NCBI GenBank assembly: GCA_024402755.1
Contig: JAKSTD010000011.1
Span: forward strand, 1 to 8,284
Direction of reading: 5' to 3'
DNA: 8,284 bases
Source of the DNA: Alphaproteobacteria bacterium
GTDB taxonomy: Bacteria > Pseudomonadota > Alphaproteobacteria > Rs-D84
Shown: positions 1-7,156 of the stretch, piece after piece
Position numbering within the stretch: position 1 is the stretch's first letter
Layout of the letters: each line of letters starts with the position of its first letter
Translations under genes and position numbers: made by a program
The notes under the pieces: model-generated
The model's input: only the letters and a program-made list of their open reading frames with translations
Database searches by the model: none
Told to the model about the DNA's origin: nothing

Positions 1-459
1 AATCCCATCATTAGTTTTTTCACGAAGCCATATCGCACTATCTATTAATTTTAATTGGTGGTTTGTTAAATTTTTAGTTGTCAAATTTACAGAATAAGGA
101 TTTATAACACACGATGCAAAAATTCCAATCATAAATGCGCCAAATAAAAATGGACGAGATATTTGAAAAGGTGACATCCCAGTTCCCGATGCAATTATCA
201 GTTCTGAAGATTTAGTCAAATTATAAAATGCAACCAGTGTCCCCATAAATACCGCCAATGGCAAAAACATAGGAATGTATTCCAGCAAGCGCAACCATGA
301 ATCAACAAGAGTAGATATTGCGTCTGGATTCGCAGAAAGTCGTTCTACAAATGTGACAGCAAAAATCACCCCGCACACAGTTAACATTACCAAAAAGAAA
401 CTGGCGAAAAAGCGGCGCATCAGGAATAATGTCAAAACTTTTGGTTTTAATCTTATCAT
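1..459 (-). CDS. lptG: LPS export permease, LptG-type (LptF/LptG, YjgP/YjgQ family), N-terminal part
   Basis: Partial gene, 153 codons visible, continuing beyond the left edge. LptF and LptG form the inner-membrane part of the LptB2FGC transporter that drives lipopolysaccharide from the inner membrane toward the outer membrane. The translation shows three hydrophobic segments, at about residues 17-38, 58-80 and 104-122. Between segments 2 and 3 lies the family signature SSELIIASGTGMS (residues 84-96), comparable to SELVVMQASGFT in E. coli LptG. The FVERL after the first segment resembles FVDQL of LptG rather than LptF, hence the symbol, but LptF is not excluded. The ATG at 459-457 is the first possible start after an in-frame TAA (465-463), so the N-terminus cannot lie further upstream. 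There is no Shine-Dalgarno sequence. It diverges from greA with an 83-nt gap. The family call is firm; the LptG versus LptF choice is moderate. Confidence 0.82.
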   Translation of the reverse strand, partial: MIRLKPKVLTLFLMRRFFASFFLVMLTVCGVIFAVTFVERLSANPDAISTLVDSWLRLLEYIPMFLPLAVFMGTLVAFYNLTKSSELIIASGTGMSPFQISRPFLFGAFMIGIFASCVINPYSVNLTTKNLTNHQLKLIDSAIWLREKTNDGI

Positions 460-466
460 AAGTTAC

Positions 467-495
467 AGTATAATCGTTTCAAATCATAATTGCAA
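467..495 (-). promoter_or_regulatory. Candidate promoter of the lptG-type gene, predicted leaderless
   Basis: Read on the minus strand, TTGCAA (495-490), a 17-bp spacer and TATACT (472-467) make a near-consensus sigma-70 promoter. The predicted start of transcription is around 460, at or one base before the A of the ATG at 459. No Shine-Dalgarno sequence precedes that ATG, which fits a leaderless mRNA. Prediction from sequence only. Confidence 0.55.
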
Positions 496-518
496 AATTA
501 AAATTAATGTTATATTGT
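490..518 (+). promoter_or_regulatory. Candidate promoter of greA-mutL
   Basis: TTGCAA (490-495) is its own reverse complement and can serve this strand as well. Two -10 candidates follow: TATATT (511-516) with an extended-10 TG at 508-509 and a 15-bp spacer, or TATTGT (513-518) with a 17-bp spacer. A third possible -10, a perfect TATAAT at 469-474, overlaps the -10 of the divergent promoter but has only a weak -35 (TTTTAA, 445-450). The leader would be short, about 20 nt from the downstream candidates. Confidence 0.4.
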
Positions 519-542
519 TAAGCAAAATACAAGGTGATATTT

Positions 543-1013
543 ATGGATAAAAAACCAATTTCGCGTCAGGGCTTTGATGCACTGTTGTGCGAATTAAAAG
601 ATTTAAAAGAAAACCAAAGACCAGAAATATTAAAGGTTGTTCAATGGGCGCGGTCCCTTGGCGATTTGTCTGAAAATGCAGATTACAGCGCAGCAAAGGA
701 AAAACAGCGACAAATTGATAAGCGGATTCAGTTTATCGAATCTATCATAGAAAATGCCCAGGTCATAGATATCAATTCATTGTCTGGGAACCGTGTTGTT
801 TTTGGCGCCAAGGTTATTACTGAAGACGAAGATGGCAATAAGATGGAATGCAGAATTTTATCAGATATTGAATCTGATGGAAAAGTGGTTATATCTTGCA
901 CTTCGCCGGTTGGGCGCGCGTTAATTGGACACTGCGTTGGAGATAGTTGTACTGTGCGATTACCCAGTGGGGAAAAAGAATTGGAAATAATTGATGTAAG
1001 TTTCAAGGATTAA
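543..1013 (+). CDS. greA: Transcription elongation factor GreA
   Basis: GreA binds the secondary channel of RNA polymerase and stimulates cleavage of the 3' end of backtracked RNA, rescuing arrested complexes. The 156-residue product has the usual length (E. coli GreA is 158). Residues 1-75 form the N-terminal coiled coil, with GDLSENADYSAAKE at its tip; D41 and E44 match exactly the acidic residues that bring metal to the polymerase active site. The rest is the FKBP-like C-terminal domain, with VVFGAKV and the SPVGRALIGHCVGD stretch. I chose the ATG at 543 because AAGG (531-534) lies 8 nt upstream and because it gives an N-terminus of normal length; a GTG at 534 in the same frame overlaps that ribosome binding site. 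mutL starts 1 nt after the stop, so the two are almost certainly co-transcribed. Confidence 0.96.
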   Translation: MDKKPISRQGFDALLCELKDLKENQRPEILKVVQWARSLGDLSENADYSAAKEKQRQIDKRIQFIESIIENAQVIDINSLSGNRVVFGAKVITEDEDGNKMECRILSDIESDGKVVISCTSPVGRALIGHCVGDSCTVRLPSGEKELEIIDVSFKD

Positions 1014-1014
1014 T

Positions 1015-2751
1015 ATGTCTATTCGTGTTTTGCCGGATTTTTTGATAAATCAAATCGCAGCAGGCGAAGTGGTTGAAAGACCGGCAAGTGTCGTCAAAGA
1101 ATTGGTTGAAAATGCGCTGGATGCAGGTGCTGACCAAATTATTGTAGATGTTGTTGATGGTGGACGAACAATGATCTCTGTCATTGATAATGGTCGTGGT
1201 ATGGCAAAAGAAGATTTGGCGAATTGTGTTCTGCGTCACGCGACATCTAAATTGCCAGATAATGATTTGTTGAATATTAATTTTATGGGGTTTCGAGGTG
1301 AAGCATTGCCTTCTATTGCATCTGTATCAAATATGACGATTGATACTTTTCATAATGGTGCGTCACATGGCTGGCAATTAAATGCAGATACAATGGAAAT
1401 AAAACCTTCTGATTGGGAAAAAGGAACAAGAATAAGGGTCGCAAACTTATTCGCAAAAACACCTGCGCGATTAAAATTTTTGCATACTGACAAAGCGGAA
1501 ATGCTGTCTGTGGTTGATACTGTAAAGCGTTTGGCCATGGCGCGTGTAGATGTTGGTTTTACACTTAATAACAAATGGCGATTCCCAAAAAATCAAGATT
1601 TATTAGAACGTGTAATTTTTATTATGGGTGAGGATACACGCGATAAAATGCTGCGTGTTGATGCAACTTCGTCTTCATCAGATATGAAATTACATGGATA
1701 TATTTCAAATCCAACATTGCGGCGTGCGTCATCTGTTGATCAATATTTGTTTGTGAATGGTCGACGGGTCAAAGACAAGGTGTTGGTTGCGGCACTTCGC
1801 GCGGCATATATGGATGTTATGCATGCGCGCGAATTTCCACTGTGTGCGTTATATCTGGAATTGCCATCAAAACACGTTGATGTAACTGTATCGCCCGCAA
1901 AAACAGAGGTGCATTTTTTAGAGCCAACACATGTGCGTTCTTTTATCATAAAATCTTTACGCGAAGTGTTGGCAAAAACATTGAATCAAAATTTACAAAG
2001 TGTTGATACGATTGTTAATAAAGATTTTGAAATTCCGTTAACACAAACTTTCTTTGATTCGCGTGTACAAGATTCAAATTTATATGCGAAACATTTTGTT
2101 GCAGAACCGTCGCTATACGACAGAAATAGCCGTATAGACGAAATTGATGTGTCGCAAAATATTGTGCAACAAGAATCTGAATTTGATTTGCCATTGGGAC
2201 GCGTTATTGGGCAATTAAATGATAAATATATTTTGGCAGAAAATCTAAATGGTTTTGTTATTGTTGACCAACATGCTGCGCATGAAAGAATTACTTATGA
2301 AAAATTACGCGAACATGAAATGAAAACACAGCCGTTGTTGACACCGATTGTTATAAAATTGCGCAGCGAAGAAGTTGAATCTGTTTTAATGATTGCAGAT
2401 GAATTGAGGCAATGCGGATTGCATATCGATTCGTTTGGTGATAACGCGATAGCCATTTTTGAAAAGCCAGCAGATTGGGATTTGAATTGGGAAAAGTGTT
2501 TTAAAGAAATTGCAGACGAAGTTCGTGCCAACGGTCATTCTTCAAAAATTCAAGAAAAATTACATTTAAAATTGGCGAATTTTGCGTGCCATCATTCGGT
2601 GCGGGCAGGGCGGAAATTAAATATGGCGGAAATGAACGCAATTTTGCGAGATATAGAACATACTGAACGGGGAGGTGAATGTAATCATGGCCGCCCGGTT
2701 TACCAGGTTATACCAATATCAAAATTGGATTCTTTGTTTGAACGGGCATAG
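1015..2751 (+). CDS. mutL: DNA mismatch repair protein MutL (with endonuclease motif)
   Basis: MutL is the ATPase that links MutS mismatch recognition to strand incision. The 578-residue product has the N-terminal GHKL ATPase: NQIAAGEVVERPASVVKELVENALDAG from residue 12 with E29 and N33, DNGRG at 58-62, RHATSK at 74-79 and GFRGEAL at 92-98. After a low-complexity linker (about 330-390) comes the C-terminal dimerisation and nuclease domain, with the metal-binding DQHAAHERITYE (418-429, fitting DQHAx2Ex4E), ACHHS (524-528) and CNHGRP (556-561). The DQHA motif marks an incising MutL, as in bacteria that lack MutH. In the last motif Asn replaces the more common Pro of CPHGRP, which I recall as usual in alphaproteobacteria. 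AAGGA at 1005-1009, inside the end of greA, sits 5 nt before the ATG and suggests translational coupling. Stop is TAG. No clear terminator follows. Confidence 0.96.
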   Translation: MSIRVLPDFLINQIAAGEVVERPASVVKELVENALDAGADQIIVDVVDGGRTMISVIDNGRGMAKEDLANCVLRHATSKLPDNDLLNINFMGFRGEALPSIASVSNMTIDTFHNGASHGWQLNADTMEIKPSDWEKGTRIRVANLFAKTPARLKFLHTDKAEMLSVVDTVKRLAMARVDVGFTLNNKWRFPKNQDLLERVIFIMGEDTRDKMLRVDATSSSSDMKLHGYISNPTLRRASSVDQYLFVNGRRVKDKVLVAALRAAYMDVMHAREFPLCALYLELPSKHVDVTVSPAKTEVHFLEPTHVRSFIIKSLREVLAKTLNQNLQSVDTIVNKDFEIPLTQTFFDSRVQDSNLYAKHFVAEPSLYDRNSRIDEIDVSQNIVQQESEFDLPLGRVIGQLNDKYILAENLNGFVIVDQHAAHERITYEKLREHEMKTQPLLTPIVIKLRSEEVESVLMIADELRQCGLHIDSFGDNAIAIFEKPADWDLNWEKCFKEIADEVRANGHSSKIQEKLHLKLANFACHHSVRAGRKLNMAEMNAILRDIEHTERGGECNHGRPVYQVIPISKLDSLFERA

Positions 2752-2819
2752 GGTAATTTTCTCTTTACTTGTGTCCTTTTTTTTACTAGGGTTTATGTAT
2801 TAACTTAAGGAGAATATTT

Positions 2820-3134
2820 ATGAACGAAACGATCGAAGTTGCAAATCAAGTGACACAAAGTGCGCCTGTTGCGCAGTCCCAAGATGGTATGTGGGGAATG
2901 GTTATTTATTGCGTTGTTATAATGGCGATACTTTATTTCTTTATGATACGGCCAAATAAAAAACGCATGGCGGAATACCAAAAAATGTTAGATTCTATTA
3001 AAATTGGCAATCGCGTTCTGGCGGCTGGCATTTATGGAACTGTGAAAAAAATTAACGAAAAAAGTTTCGATGTTGAAATTGCCAAGGGTGTTGTTGTTGA
3101 AATAAACAAAAATGCTGTTGCAAGTGTTGAATAA
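2820..3134 (+). CDS. yajC: Preprotein translocase accessory subunit YajC
   Basis: YajC is a small single-pass membrane protein that associates with SecD-SecF and the SecYEG translocon; it is usually dispensable. The 104-residue product has a short N-terminal tail rich in Gln, Val and Ala, one transmembrane helix at about residues 25-43 and the family hallmark YFFMIRPNKKR directly after it. A small beta-rich cytoplasmic domain follows (KIGNRVLAAGIYGTVKKI...VEIAKGVVVEINKNAV). Length and motif order are typical. AAGGAG (2807-2812) is 7 nt upstream of the ATG. It is first in a probable yajC-secD-secF operon; the 68-nt gap after mutL contains a T8 run but no convincing hairpin or promoter, so transcription may continue from greA-mutL. 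Confidence 0.95.
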   Translation: MNETIEVANQVTQSAPVAQSQDGMWGMVIYCVVIMAILYFFMIRPNKKRMAEYQKMLDSIKIGNRVLAAGIYGTVKKINEKSFDVEIAKGVVVEINKNAVASVE

Positions 3135-3157
3135 TATTTTTTAAAGGGCAGGTTATC

Positions 3158-4117
3158 ATGTTTAAAAAATTAGCGATTATTTTTATTTCTTTGTTTGGGT
3201 GTTTGCTGGCAGTGCCGACTTTGTCACCGAAATTGGCGCCTTATTTTCCATCGTGGGTACAACCGATTCCTTTGGGCTTAGATTTAAAAGGTGGTGCGCA
3301 ATTATTATTAGAGGTTGACACAGATGTTATGTTAAAAGAAAAATCTGCGCAACTTTATGACGAAGTGCGCAGCGCTTTGATTGACCGCAATAAAGGGGTT
3401 ATCCGTTTTTCTGATTTGCGTAATACTGGTAAAGAAGTTACTTTGGTTGTGCGTGACGATGGTGAAGTGTCCAAGGCCAAGGGACGTTTGCGCAGTGTTT
3501 TGGGAAGTAGTGTTGATGTGTCTTCCAGTGGTAAAACTTTGACTGTATCTTACACATCCAAGGCGCGTGAAGAATTTATCAATGATGCGATGTCACGCAG
3601 TATTGAAATCGTTCGTCGTCGTATTGATGCACTGGGAACAAAGGAACCATCGATTCAATCACAGGGTGGAAAATATATCTTGGTTCAGTTGCCTGGTGTT
3701 GATAATCCAGAACGTATTAAAGAATTGATTGGCAAGACCGCAAAGATGTCTTTCCATTTGGTTAATGAAAATATTACAAATGAACAGTTACAATCTCGAC
3801 ATGCGCCAAGCGGGACTATGTTTTTGGAATATATGGAAAACCCAGGACAACTTATTCCTGTATATTCGCGTGTTGAAGTGTCGGGGGACAGTTTGAAAAA
3901 TTCCCAGGCGGACTTTGACCAAAATAATATGCCGGTTGTGACAACTGAATTTGATGCGAGCGGAACACGCAGATTTGCTAAATTAACCACAGAACATGTT
4001 AATGAAAGATTTGCGATTGTGTTGGATGACAAGGTTTTATCTGCGCCAACAATCCGTGAACCAATCCCGGGTGGACGCGGTCAAATATCTGGTGGGTTGA
4101 CTTTACAGGGTGCATAA
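3158..4117 (+). CDS. secD: SecD, N-terminal part (TM1 and periplasmic P1 domain), ended by an in-frame TAA
   Basis: SecD with SecF uses the proton-motive force to pull exported proteins out of the SecYEG channel on the periplasmic side. This 319-residue stretch holds TM1 (about residues 5-22), the conserved PLGLDLKGGAQLLLEVD, and the whole P1 periplasmic domain including the RSIEIVRRRIDALGTKEPSIQ block and its C-terminal end FAIVLDDKVLSAPTIREPIPGGRGQISGG. It ends LQGA-stop exactly where other SecD proteins continue with a polar residue and then (D/N)LAxLLRAGALPA. The next codon resumes that conserved sequence in the same frame, so this is the front of a roughly 520-codon secD, a normal length for alphaproteobacteria, broken by one codon. 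A point mutation or a sequencing error is the simplest cause; a genuinely split SecD is possible. Ribosome binding site AAAGGG at 3143-3148. Confidence 0.9.
   Translation: MFKKLAIIFISLFGCLLAVPTLSPKLAPYFPSWVQPIPLGLDLKGGAQLLLEVDTDVMLKEKSAQLYDEVRSALIDRNKGVIRFSDLRNTGKEVTLVVRDDGEVSKAKGRLRSVLGSSVDVSSSGKTLTVSYTSKAREEFINDAMSRSIEIVRRRIDALGTKEPSIQSQGGKYILVQLPGVDNPERIKELIGKTAKMSFHLVNENITNEQLQSRHAPSGTMFLEYMENPGQLIPVYSRVEVSGDSLKNSQADFDQNNMPVVTTEFDASGTRRFAKLTTEHVNERFAIVLDDKVLSAPTIREPIPGGRGQISGGLTLQGA
4115..4117 (+). other. In-frame TAA interrupting secD (codon 320 of the composite gene)
   Basis: The codons run GGT GCA TAA GAT TTG GCG GTG TTG, giving G-A-stop-D-L-A-V-L, with no frameshift. In homologues this position usually holds a polar residue such as N, K, Q or E, and AAA, CAA or GAA is one substitution from TAA. 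All other complete genes here end in TAA or TAG at their expected C-termini, so a changed genetic code for TAA is not supported. Confidence 0.93.
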
Positions 4118-4120
4118 GAT

Positions 4121-4717
4121 TTGGCGGTGTTGTTGCGTTCGGGGGCGTTGCCTGCGCGATTGGAAGGTATCGAAGAACGCCGAGTTTGTGGCGGATTGGG
4201 GGCTGATACAATCGCAACTGGAAAAATCGGTTCTGTTGTTGGTGTGATGTTTATCCTTATCTTTATGGCGATGGCATATGGAATCTTTGGTTTGTTCGCA
4301 GATATAGTTTTGATTGTTAATTTGTTAATGATTGTTGGTGTGTCTGCGTTATTTGGTGCAACATTGACTTTGCCTGGTATCGCGGGTATCGTGTTAACAC
4401 TTGGTATGGCGGTGGACGCAAACATTTTGCCGTTTGAAAGAATCAGGGATGAAGTTCGTGAAGGTGTCCCGACATTGCGTGCAGTTGATTATGGATTTGA
4501 GCGTTCAACAAAAACAGTTATGGATGGCGAATTGACTAATTTGATTTGCGCGTTGATTTTGTTCCAATTTGGGGCAGGACCAATTCGTGGGTTTGCTGTA
4601 ACACTTTCGATTGGTGTGGCGACAACATTGTTTACTTGCTTGCTTTTGACACGTGTATTTATTGATTACTATATGAACGGCAAAAGCAAGAAAATTGGTT
4701 ACATAAGAATGAAATAA
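4121..4717 (+). CDS. secD: SecD, C-terminal membrane part, in frame with the upstream fragment
   Basis: Continues secD after the internal stop: LAVLLRSGALPARL, then five hydrophobic segments (about residues 36-56, 58-76, 79-98, 140-158 and 160-181 of this fragment). Family blocks are GATLTLPGIAGIVLTLGMAVDAN and FGAGPIRGFAVTLSIG. If translated separately, a TTG at 4121 or GTG at 4127 would be the start; a weak CAGGG (4106-4110) lies 10 nt before the TTG. The fragment alone would need its charged N-terminal tail placed in the periplasm, which argues against efficient independent insertion. Several usually invariant positions differ: V-C-G-G-L-G for VGPxLG, NILPFERI for NVLI(F/Y)ERI, and DGELTN for DxNxTT, compared from memory. 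These may be lineage traits or early decay. Stop TAA; secF follows after 23 nt. Confidence 0.85.
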   Translation: MAVLLRSGALPARLEGIEERRVCGGLGADTIATGKIGSVVGVMFILIFMAMAYGIFGLFADIVLIVNLLMIVGVSALFGATLTLPGIAGIVLTLGMAVDANILPFERIRDEVREGVPTLRAVDYGFERSTKTVMDGELTNLICALILFQFGAGPIRGFAVTLSIGVATTLFTCLLLTRVFIDYYMNGKSKKIGYIRMK

Positions 4718-4740
4718 AAATGCGTTGAAGGAGTTGTGTT

Positions 4741-5604
4741 ATGAAATTGCATTTTATGAAATATCGTAAATTATCGTATTGGATTTCTGCAATCTGTATT
4801 GTGTTGTCTATATTGTCTGTTGTGTTCAAAGGTTTTAATTATGGTATTGACTTTTCTGGCGGTATCTCGATGGAGGTTAAACCGACAAATGCCGAATATA
4901 CCATTGATAAAATGCGTCACGAATTGGCAGAATTTAAACCAGAATTACAGGCCGTAGATGGTGATGCGATTTTATTGCGTGTCGGTTTGCCAAAGGGTGT
5001 AACAGATGAACAACAAAATGCCAAGGTCACTGAAATCAAAGACATTTTGGGCGATAATGTGACATATTCTCATGTTCAGGTTGTTGGACCAAAAATCGGT
5101 AGCGAATTGATTCGTGGTGGTGTCTTGGCGATATTGGTGTCGTTTATTATGATGTCAATATACATTTGGATTCGTTATCGCGGTGGGTATGCGGTTGGGT
5201 CTTTTGTGTCATTGGTGTTTGACCTTGTCTTGATGTTTGGATTCTTTTCTATTGCAGGTCTAGAATTTAATCAAACTGCGATTGCGGTTATTTTGATGGG
5301 TCTCGGTTATTCTGTTAATGACAAGGTTGTAAATTATGACAGAATTGATGAAAACCTTAAAAAATACCATAAAATGCCAGTTAGTGACATTATTGATTTA
5401 GCTGTAAATGAAATGTTATACAGAACACTTATGACCAGTGTTTCTACGATTTTGGCGATGGTTGGTATTTACATGTTTGGTGGTCAAATGTTGCGTGAAT
5501 TTGCAGTCGCTATGACTTTCTCGGTGGTAAGTGGAACATTGACAAGTGTTTATGTTTCTAATGTTATTTTGTATCACTTTAATTTACGGGAAACAGATTA
5601 TTAA
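4741..5604 (+). CDS. secF: Protein translocase subunit SecF
   Basis: SecF pairs with SecD to form the proton-driven export motor of the Sec pathway. The 287-residue product shows TM1 (about 12-32), the periplasmic-domain entry GFNYGIDFSGGISMEV, QVVGPKIGSELIRGG before TM2, and a C-terminal bundle with GLGYSVNDKVVNYDRIDENLKKYHKMP (starting at residue 187) and MFGGQMLREFAVAMTFSVVSGTLTSVYVSNVIL. Length is slightly short but normal for the family. Lys195 is common in alphaproteobacteria as I recall, but Asn198 (usually Val or Ile) and Asp203 (usually Arg) are unusual in this otherwise invariant stretch, as is Phe for His in the FDLVLMFG segment. AAGGAG at 4728-4733 lies 7 nt before the ATG. Unlike secD it is uninterrupted, which suggests the export complex is still under selection. 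Confidence 0.95.
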   Translation: MKLHFMKYRKLSYWISAICIVLSILSVVFKGFNYGIDFSGGISMEVKPTNAEYTIDKMRHELAEFKPELQAVDGDAILLRVGLPKGVTDEQQNAKVTEIKDILGDNVTYSHVQVVGPKIGSELIRGGVLAILVSFIMMSIYIWIRYRGGYAVGSFVSLVFDLVLMFGFFSIAGLEFNQTAIAVILMGLGYSVNDKVVNYDRIDENLKKYHKMPVSDIIDLAVNEMLYRTLMTSVSTILAMVGIYMFGGQMLREFAVAMTFSVVSGTLTSVYVSNVILYHFNLRETDY

Positions 5605-5643
5605 AGGTTAATCAGATCAAACCAAAGGAAAGGAGAGAAGGAA

Positions 5644-7155
5644 ATGAAAATAAAGCAATTCTTTTTAATGCTTGGGTTGCTCTGTTGTCCTTTTGTTGCG
5701 CAATCTGATACATTGTTTTATGACAATGTTGAAATCCAAGACGATTTGGATGTTTATGCTGTATCTGATGTTTTTGCTGATATTTATGAAAAGTTAGACG
5801 GTGTAAATTGGGCGGGTAAAAACATAGATGTTGCGATTGAAAGTTTGGAAAAATTAAATCCTGATGCGCATATTGCGGCGACCGGTGAAAGGGCGGTTTT
5901 GGTTTGGGGCGATGAATTGATTGCTAATTATCCGTATCCAAAAAGTAAAGATTGGAAATCCTATGGTGATTTAACGACAACTTTGCTGTTGCGGATGCGT
6001 GAAAGAGATGCGCGTTTGCGTGCGTTAAAAGATGCAGAATTGTATCAGGTTGTTGTTAACGCGTTACTTTCTGGAATCGACCAGAACGGAAATTATATTT
6101 ATTCTCGTGATATGTTAAACGGTGATGATTCACATATTTTAACAAGTTTGGGCTTTGACGGTGGTCGCGATTCGCGCGGTAATTTGCGCATTACTGGGGT
6201 TTATAAAGATTCGCCTGCGGATATGGTTGGTATAAGGGAAGGCGACATAGTTTCCGAAATCAACGGCGAACGTGTTGAAAGGATGAGTGACGAAGATATA
6301 TCTGGAATATTGGCAGGATATAATTCTGGGACAGAAAAATTGAAATTGTTAACACCATCTGGGAATCGGTATGTGACTTTGCGCCGTGCGACAATTATGA
6401 TGGCGGATGCAGATGTTATTTATCGTGCACCGAACAAGGATACCAAAGAGGGTATTTTGGAAATAATAATTCACAAGGTTTCTGATGGGGCGGTTGACAT
6501 TGTTAATGAAGCACTGGCAAAACATCCAGATGTATCTGGTATTATTTTAGATATGCGAACATCTACGGGTGATAATGAAAAATCTGCTGCGAAATTGGCG
6601 GGATTGTTTATGGGGCAAAAACCGATAATGCGTGCGATAGAAACGGCTGTTGACGAATTAGAAGTTGTGCCGGGCGGTGATGCAGTGACTGGTGTTCCTG
6701 TGGTGGTTTTGATTTCTGACACCACGCGTGGCACCGCAGAGGCGCTTGCTGCATCGTTTAATGAAAACAAACGCGGTGTTTTGGTTGGGACACCAACGGC
6801 GGGTCGTGCAAGAATCGCTAGTTTCATAGATTTGAAAAATGGTGGTGTTTTGGAATTATTAAACAAATCTGTAAAAACTGGATACGGCAAGGTGCTTGAT
6901 GGCCGTGGTGTTTTTCCAATAGTGTGTTTGTCTAATATAAGAAATGCAGAACAAAGGGAATCGTTTCTTTTGAATGTTATCAATGGGAAATTTAATGCAC
7001 ACGATTATAATAATGACAAAAATGTTGATGTTAATGCTGTAAGGGCTGCGTGTCCAAAGATTATCAGCGGAACAGATGAGGATGCTTTGGCTGGTGTCGT
7101 AAGTGTTCAAATATTCACGGACAGTAAGGTCTATGATCAACTGATGGATATATAA
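5644..7155 (+). CDS. Periplasmic PDZ plus S41 (Tsp/CtpA-like) protein, probably catalytically inactive
   Basis: 503 residues. Residues 1-21 form a signal peptide, with probable cleavage after AQS (19-21). A PDZ domain follows (about 166-253; ITGVYKDSPADMVGIREGDIVSEING), then an S41 fold (about 268-430) with VSGIILDMR at 297-305 and VPVVVLISDTTRGTAEALAASF. Active members (Tsp, CtpA) cut C-terminal tails of periplasmic proteins with a Ser/Lys dyad in SASASE and TFGKG. Here the matching segments read TRGTAE and TAGRA: the Ser position is Gly363, the Lys position is Arg388, and the spacing of 25 residues is kept. The usual RNNPGG after the DLR is also altered, to RTSTGD. The fold thus looks conserved but peptidase activity lost, so a binding or scaffold role is possible. 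AAGGAG (5630-5635) is 8 nt upstream. It follows secF by 39 nt and precedes the phosphatase by 1 nt, so probably belongs to the operon. Confidence 0.88.
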   Translation: MKIKQFFLMLGLLCCPFVAQSDTLFYDNVEIQDDLDVYAVSDVFADIYEKLDGVNWAGKNIDVAIESLEKLNPDAHIAATGERAVLVWGDELIANYPYPKSKDWKSYGDLTTTLLLRMRERDARLRALKDAELYQVVVNALLSGIDQNGNYIYSRDMLNGDDSHILTSLGFDGGRDSRGNLRITGVYKDSPADMVGIREGDIVSEINGERVERMSDEDISGILAGYNSGTEKLKLLTPSGNRYVTLRRATIMMADADVIYRAPNKDTKEGILEIIIHKVSDGAVDIVNEALAKHPDVSGIILDMRTSTGDNEKSAAKLAGLFMGQKPIMRAIETAVDELEVVPGGDAVTGVPVVVLISDTTRGTAEALAASFNENKRGVLVGTPTAGRARIASFIDLKNGGVLELLNKSVKTGYGKVLDGRGVFPIVCLSNIRNAEQRESFLLNVINGKFNAHDYNNDKNVDVNAVRAACPKIISGTDEDALAGVVSVQIFTDSKVYDQLMDI

Positions 7156-7156
7156 A

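Noticed and set aside
534..542. GTG at 534 as an earlier start of greA
   Set aside because: It overlaps the only ribosome binding site (AAGG, 531-534) and adds three residues not expected in GreA; the ATG at 543 puts D41 and E44 at their standard positions.
2752..2819. Terminator or promoter between mutL and yajC (T8 run at 2777-2784, TATGTA at 2794-2799)
   Set aside because: No stable hairpin precedes the T-run, and no -35 box lies at a suitable distance from the AT-rich -10 candidates.
4115..4117. Reassignment of TAA to a sense codon in this organism
   Set aside because: greA, yajC, secF, the S41 gene and the PAP2 gene all end with TAA at their expected C-termini, so TAA is read as stop.
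6471..6983. Long open frame antisense to the S41 gene
   Set aside because: No recognisable motif or ribosome binding site; it is the complement of a well-supported coding region with strong domain matches.
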